Part shown: one piece after another, positions 60,761 to 64,000 of the stretch
Layout of the letters: each line of letters opens with the position of its first letter
Position numbering within the stretch: position 1 is the stretch's first letter
NCBI GenBank assembly: GCA_944389565.1
Contig: CALXMV010000007.1
Coordinates: 16,965 to 80,964, forward strand
Length of the DNA stretch: 64,000 nt
Source of the DNA: an uncultured Kiritimatiellota bacterium
Lineage (GTDB): Bacteria > Verrucomicrobiota > Kiritimatiellia > RFP12 > DVOR01
Reading direction: 5' to 3'
Made by a program: the position numbers and the translations under genes
Notes under the pieces: generated by a model
What the model was told of the DNA's origin: nothing
The model's input: the letters and a program-made list of their open reading frames with translations, nothing else
The model's database searches: none

Positions 60761-61489
60761 TCACGCCTCCTTTCCGCCGCCCTCGGCAGGCGGCAACAAG
60801 CGCGCCAACGCCGTCGCCGCGTCCAGGCGATCCGCGGTGAGGCGCCCCCGCTCCACCAACGCGAAACGGTTGCAACAGGCCGTCAGCAGTTGCGGGTCAT
60901 GCCCGCTGATGAGCACGTGCGCCCGCGCCGCGACATCCTTGATCATCGCGGCGAACTCCGCGCGCATCCCCGCGTCGATCCCCGCGAAGGGGTCGTCCAG
61001 CACCAGCACCGAGGGGAGCGTCAGCAACGCCTCGGCCAGAGCCACGCGCCGCCGGAGCCCCAAGGAGAGGCGCCCGATCACGGCCCGCCTTTGCCCCAGC
61101 AGGCCGCAACGTTCCATCGCCTCCAGCACGCGCCGCCGGATGCGCAGGAAGCGCTCCCCGCGCAACTTCGCGCGGAAGCGGAGATAGGCCTCCACGCGCA
61201 TCTCGCCGTAGGCCGGCGCGAGTTCCGTCAGATAGCCCACATGGCGCCGATAGCCCACCCCCGCGTCCGAGCGGTACTTACGGGTGCGCCCGGAGAGATC
61301 GGCCATCGCCAAGGCCACCATGCCCTGCTGGGGCAGGAGCGCCGCCGCCGCCAATCCCAAGAGCGTGCTTTTGCCCGCGCCGTTCGGCCCCACCACGCCG
61401 ACGACCTCGCCAGGCGCCACGCGCAACGAGGCGCCGCGAATCCCGCGGCCCTCGGCATATTGGAAGGTGACGTCGTTCAGCGTCAGCAT
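60761..61489 (-). CDS. ABC transporter ATP-binding protein
   Basis: This 242-residue ATPase has Walker A GPNGAGKSTLLG near residue 34, a signature-like LSLGLRRRVALAEALL and Walker B VLVLDDPFAGID. It lies four bases after ilvA and works with the following ABC-2 permease as a two-gene exporter. Confidence 0.88.
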   Translation of the reverse strand: MLTLNDVTFQYAEGRGIRGASLRVAPGEVVGVVGPNGAGKSTLLGLAAAALLPQQGMVALAMADLSGRTRKYRSDAGVGYRRHVGYLTELAPAYGEMRVEAYLRFRAKLRGERFLRIRRRVLEAMERCGLLGQRRAVIGRLSLGLRRRVALAEALLTLPSVLVLDDPFAGIDAGMRAEFAAMIKDVAARAHVLISGHDPQLLTACCNRFALVERGRLTADRLDAATALARLLPPAEGGGKEA

Positions 61490-61492
61490 CGG

Positions 61493-62701
61493 TCATTCCC
61501 GCAGGAGTCGGTATCCCGCCGCCTCAAGCGCCGCATGGATGGCGCCGATCTGCTCGAAGTCGCGCGTCTCGAGCTCCAGGCTCAGCACACATGTGGCCAA
61601 CGCCGTGTCCACGCCCGATGGGCCGTAACTCACGTTGATCACGTTCCCGCCGCACTTCGAGACGATTCCCGCCACGACGGCCAGCTGGCCGGGCTTGTCC
61701 GGGAGCGTCAGCTTGATACCCGCGCGCCGACCGCTCGCCAAGAGGCCGCGGTAAATCACGCGGCTCAGGATGTTCACGTCGATGTTGCCGCCGGAAAGCA
61801 GGCAGCAGACCTTCTTGCCGTGCAGTCCGGGCACCTTGTCGTAAATCATCGCCGCCACCGAGACGGCCCCCGCGCCCTCGCACACCAACTTGCGTTGCTC
61901 GATGAGGAAGAGCACCGCCGCGGCGATCTCGTCCTCCGTCACCGTCACGATGCCGTCCACGTAGCGCTTCACCAGCTCGAAGGTCAGGTCGCCGGGGTGC
62001 TTCACCGCGATGCCGTCCGCGAAGGTGTTCGCCGAGGAGAGCGTCAGCTTGTCGTCCGCCTCGATCGAACGCTTCATGCTCGCGGCCTCCGCGGCCTGCA
62101 CGCCGAAGATCTTGCATTCGGGGCGCAACTGCTTGATGGCGTAGGCCACGCCCGAGATCAGCCCGCCCCCGCCGATCGGCACCAGCACGGCGTCCACGTC
62201 CGGCAGTTGCTCCAGGATCTCAAGGCCCACCGTGCCCTGCCCCGCGATAACGTCCGGGTCGTCGAATGGGTGCACGAAGGTCATCCCCTCGCGCTTGCAA
62301 AGATCCTGCGCGTAGGCGCTTGCGTCGTCGTAGGTCCCCGGCACCAGATGCACCTCGGCGCCGTAACTCTTCGTGGCCTCGATTTTCGCGATGGGGGCGA
62401 TGTCGGGCATGCAGATCACCGCGCGCGCGCCGCGCTTCTGCGCGCCAAGGGCCACGCCCTGCGCGTGGTTGCCCGCGCTGCAGGCGATCACCCCGCGCCC
62501 GAGCTCCTCGGGCGTCAGCTTCGAGATTTTGTAATAGGCCCCCCGCACCTTGAACGAGCCTGTCACCTGAAGGTTCTCGGTCTTCAGCCAGACCTGTGCG
62601 TTCGTGGAGAGTTTCGGCGCGTAAATCAGATCCGTCTTCCGGGCGACCTCTTTCAGCACTTCGGCCGCATGGCGGATGTTCTCAATCGTCAGTTTCGACA
62701 T
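61493..62701 (-). CDS. ilvA: threonine ammonia-lyase with C-terminal ACT domain
   Basis: This 402-residue PLP enzyme converts threonine to 2-oxobutyrate. It has the Schiff-base Lys in VTGSFKVRGAYYK, ACSAGNHAQGVA, the phosphate cup IGGGGLISG, and a regulatory ACT domain (about residues 325-402, starting AGIKLTLPDKPGQLA). The layout matches the shorter TdcB/IlvA2 form with one ACT domain. The ATG at 62701 follows AAGGAACC; TATACT lies further up. Its reactive enamine product is the substrate of RidA, encoded at the end of the same run. Confidence 0.95.
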   Translation of the reverse strand: MSKLTIENIRHAAEVLKEVARKTDLIYAPKLSTNAQVWLKTENLQVTGSFKVRGAYYKISKLTPEELGRGVIACSAGNHAQGVALGAQKRGARAVICMPDIAPIAKIEATKSYGAEVHLVPGTYDDASAYAQDLCKREGMTFVHPFDDPDVIAGQGTVGLEILEQLPDVDAVLVPIGGGGLISGVAYAIKQLRPECKIFGVQAAEAASMKRSIEADDKLTLSSANTFADGIAVKHPGDLTFELVKRYVDGIVTVTEDEIAAAVLFLIEQRKLVCEGAGAVSVAAMIYDKVPGLHGKKVCCLLSGGNIDVNILSRVIYRGLLASGRRAGIKLTLPDKPGQLAVVAGIVSKCGGNVINVSYGPSGVDTALATCVLSLELETRDFEQIGAIHAALEAAGYRLLRE

Positions 62702-62730
62702 GGCATAAGGTTCCTTAGCGAGACGTCGGC

Positions 62731-62736
62731 AGTATA
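62731..62736 (-). promoter_or_regulatory. promoter of the ilvA-to-ridA run
   Basis: TTGTGG precedes TATACT on the minus strand, with 29 bases to the ilvA ATG. This is a leadered promoter with an AAGGAACC ribosome site. Confidence 0.5.
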
Positions 62737-62755
62737 CCACAATCGCACGGGGACG

Positions 62756-63631
62756 TCATCGGTTCGGTGCCGCGATGGCGGGGTCAAGCGCCTGAACGGC
62801 CATGTGGCTGTCACGCTTGGCGCCGGAGACATACCGCCAGAGCACGGTCTGGCGCGGGGTCACCTCAAAGACGCCCGTCTGGTTGGGGCCATAGGCATAG
62901 CACCCCACCACGAGATTGCCGTTGGGCAACAGATGGAGGCCCGTCATGTTGGCGATGGGCAATCCCGCCCGTGCCGGGACGAACTCCCACAGCAGGCGGT
63001 GATCGGGCGACCAGAGCTGGATGCGGTCAAGGCAGGAGACATAGACATTCCCCGCCGCGTCCGGCACGGCCGCGAAGGCCAGCCCCGGAACCGGCTGCCG
63101 CCACACGCACTTCAGATCCGCATCATAACGCTCCACGATCCCCGCCCCCGAGCGGCAGACCAACGTGTCGCCGTTCGGCAGGCGCCGCGCCATCCGCAAG
63201 GTCTGATGACGATCCTTCGCGTTCAGCGGCACCTGAATCACCTTGCCCACCGTGCCGCCATCCGGCGCGACCTCGAAGATGCGCCCCGTGCTGTTCTCGG
63301 CGATGAGCGTGTTCCCGTTCGGCAGGCGTTGCGCGGAATAGACGCCGCCCCCCCGCTTCTCCTTGGCCTCGTACCGCCACACCCGCTTGCCGTCCGGCGT
63401 GGCTTCCCAGGCCGCGCCGTCGGCCACCAGGATATTTCCGTTCGGCAAACGCCAGGCGTCGTTGTTGTTCCCGCCGCGCCACCGCCGCGTCACCGCGCCA
63501 TCCGTGCCGACCTCCGCGAGATACCCGGAGCCCGCCACGAAGATGGGGTGTTCGGGGCGGCCGCCCTCAAATCCGGCGTGCGCCGGCGCCAACGCGGCCA
63601 ACGCCACAATCAAGCAAAGCAACCTTTTCAT
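62756..63631 (-). CDS. secreted beta-propeller protein (PQQ-like/arylsulfotransferase-like repeats)
   Basis: This 291-residue protein has a signal peptide (about residues 1-19, ending AHA). Six or more blades carry the repeat WRLPNGNILVADG, QRLPNGNTLIAEN, RRLPNGDTLVCRS and HLLPNGNLVVGC. The spacing of about 45 residues fits a propeller. It lacks an obvious catalytic signature, so enzymatic identity is unknown. A perfect TATAAT lies six bases before the ATG without a ribosome site. Confidence 0.75.
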   Translation of the reverse strand: MKRLLCLIVALAALAPAHAGFEGGRPEHPIFVAGSGYLAEVGTDGAVTRRWRGGNNNDAWRLPNGNILVADGAAWEATPDGKRVWRYEAKEKRGGGVYSAQRLPNGNTLIAENSTGRIFEVAPDGGTVGKVIQVPLNAKDRHQTLRMARRLPNGDTLVCRSGAGIVERYDADLKCVWRQPVPGLAFAAVPDAAGNVYVSCLDRIQLWSPDHRLLWEFVPARAGLPIANMTGLHLLPNGNLVVGCYAYGPNQTGVFEVTPRQTVLWRYVSGAKRDSHMAVQALDPAIAAPNR

Positions 63632-63637
63632 ACGTCC

Positions 63638-63643
63638 ATTATA
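63638..63643 (-). promoter_or_regulatory. leaderless-type promoter of the beta-propeller gene
   Basis: GTTTGC precedes TATAAT on the minus strand, with exactly six bases before the ATG at 63631. Confidence 0.65.
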
Positions 63644-63691
63644 GCAAACTGGCCGATTGGCTGGCGACGCGGAAGGACCGTCGATTCTGCT

Positions 63692-63774
63692 GATTAGGGG
63701 CTGGCTGGCGATGGAAGGGAGAGCGCCGCGAAGCTTGACTAGGTTTCCCGGCGTGCGGGAGCACGCCCCTAATC
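63692..63774 (+). other. inverted repeat with competing hairpin
   Basis: GATTAGGGGC (63692-63701) is complementary over 10 bp to GCCCCTAATC (63765-63774). A second hairpin GCGTGC/GCACGC (63751-63756 with 63761-63766, loop GGGA) shares bases with the right arm, so the two cannot form together. It lies between divergent promoters. Confidence 0.35.
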
Positions 63775-63816
63775 GGCTTCGATCCGCGAAATCGGCGGTT
63801 TCCCAGGCATAGCCCG

Positions 63817-63919
63817 AAAGTCGGGAGGGTTTGGGGCGAAACCCTTAGGGGTCTGAGGCCAAAGTCGGGAGGGTTCGAGGCGAAACCCTTAGGGGTCTGC
63901 CTCGGAAATCGGGAGAGCG
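63817..63919 (+). repeat. intergenic tandem palindromic repeat R4
   Basis: Two copies of a 44-base unit starting AAAGTCGGGAGGGTT (63817 and 63861) share the core CGAAACCCTTAGGGGTCTG. A third, truncated start lies at 63906. In the second unit arms CGAGGC and GCCTCG are complementary around the core. Confidence 0.85.
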
Positions 63920-63968
63920 CTCTGCCCAGGGCAAACGCATAAAAATTGCAATGGGGGAAAAATGTTGA

Positions 63969-63974
63969 GATAAT
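63969..63974 (+). promoter_or_regulatory. leaderless-type promoter at the right edge
   Basis: TTGA precedes GATAAT, followed by six bases and an ATG at 63981. The spacing matches that of lepA and the small lipoprotein gene. Confidence 0.5.
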
Positions 63975-63980
63975 AGGGGC

Positions 63981-64000
63981 ATGGCAGACATTTATCGATT
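63981..64000 (+). CDS. start of a gene cut by the window edge
   Basis: The ATG at 63981 opens MADIYR before the window ends. It is supported only by the leaderless-type promoter six bases upstream, and its identity cannot be told. Confidence 0.4.

Noticed and set aside
60386..63697. Plus-strand open frame of 1103 codons opposite the ABC genes and ilvA
   Set aside because: It is an Arg/His-rich antisense frame covering clearly functional genes.
63817..63919. CRISPR array
   Set aside because: The 44-base units abut without unique spacers and the same motif occurs singly elsewhere; no cas genes are present.

Overview
This 64 kb window is a GC-rich, gene-dense stretch of bacterial chromosome. 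Genes lie in long same-strand runs, many overlapping by 1-4 bases (ATGA, GTGA, TGATG). An outer membrane and an LPS-type envelope are implied by KDO activation (kdsB), a TonB/ExbB/ExbD set and several lipoproteins. A sensory-type [FeFe] hydrogenase, ThyX and the cofactor-poor gene set suggest an anaerobe. DUF2723-TPR, PEGA/FHA and GspG-like proteins together fit the Planctomycetes-Verrucomicrobia-Chlamydiae group, perhaps Kiritimatiellota. That placement is inference; no rRNA is present.

Layout, left to right. 1-8.4 kb (minus strand): phnX; a tandem thioredoxin protein with recQ; and an FHA - PEGA - tatD - RmlD-like run. 8.4-9.3 kb: a repeat cluster, tRNA-Pro(TGG), and a strongly structured non-coding stretch. 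9.3-12.4 kb (plus): a more A+T-rich GtrA/GtrB/GtrC-like glycosylation trio. 12.6-18.5 kb (plus): a possible degenerate nuclease, a CDF transporter, a coiled-coil TPR protein, a NUDIX hydrolase, a methyltransferase and a NamZ-like muramidase, closed by a two-way terminator. 18.5-29.4 kb (minus): HU, a glycosyltransferase with a lipoprotein, a methyltransferase, a ruvB - GspG-like - DUF2723/TPR - murD operon, and murG. 29.9-35.3 kb (minus): thyX - mrp - caspase-fold peptidase lipoprotein - exbB - exbD - tonB - ABC ATPase. 35.4-40.8 kb (minus): lepA - DUF212 - pdxA - LRR-like - rsmD - xerC.

41-45.6 kb (plus): a sensory [FeFe] hydrogenase module (thioredoxin-like ferredoxin, HydS-like PAS hydrogenase, SpoIIE phosphatase) followed by a secreted zinc peptidase. 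45.7-55.4 kb (plus): a 53-residue lipoprotein with ribD, a bifunctional glycogen debranching enzyme, and purD - purE - amidase - SH3-like protein, ending at a near-perfect terminator. 55.5-63.6 kb (minus): ilvA - ABC exporter - holB - aroQ - plsY - gpsA - kdsB - C_GCAxxG_C_C protein - ridA, preceded by a beta-propeller protein.

Three signals go beyond gene content. First, a very uniform extended -10 promoter (TTTGC/G-TATAAT) often sits only 6-8 bases before the ATG, so many genes look leaderless. Second, a family of intergenic palindromic repeats with the core CGAAACCCTWAGGGGTCTG has arms that differ between copies yet stay complementary. Third, a nested long hairpin of about 114 nt lies in front of the gtr operon.
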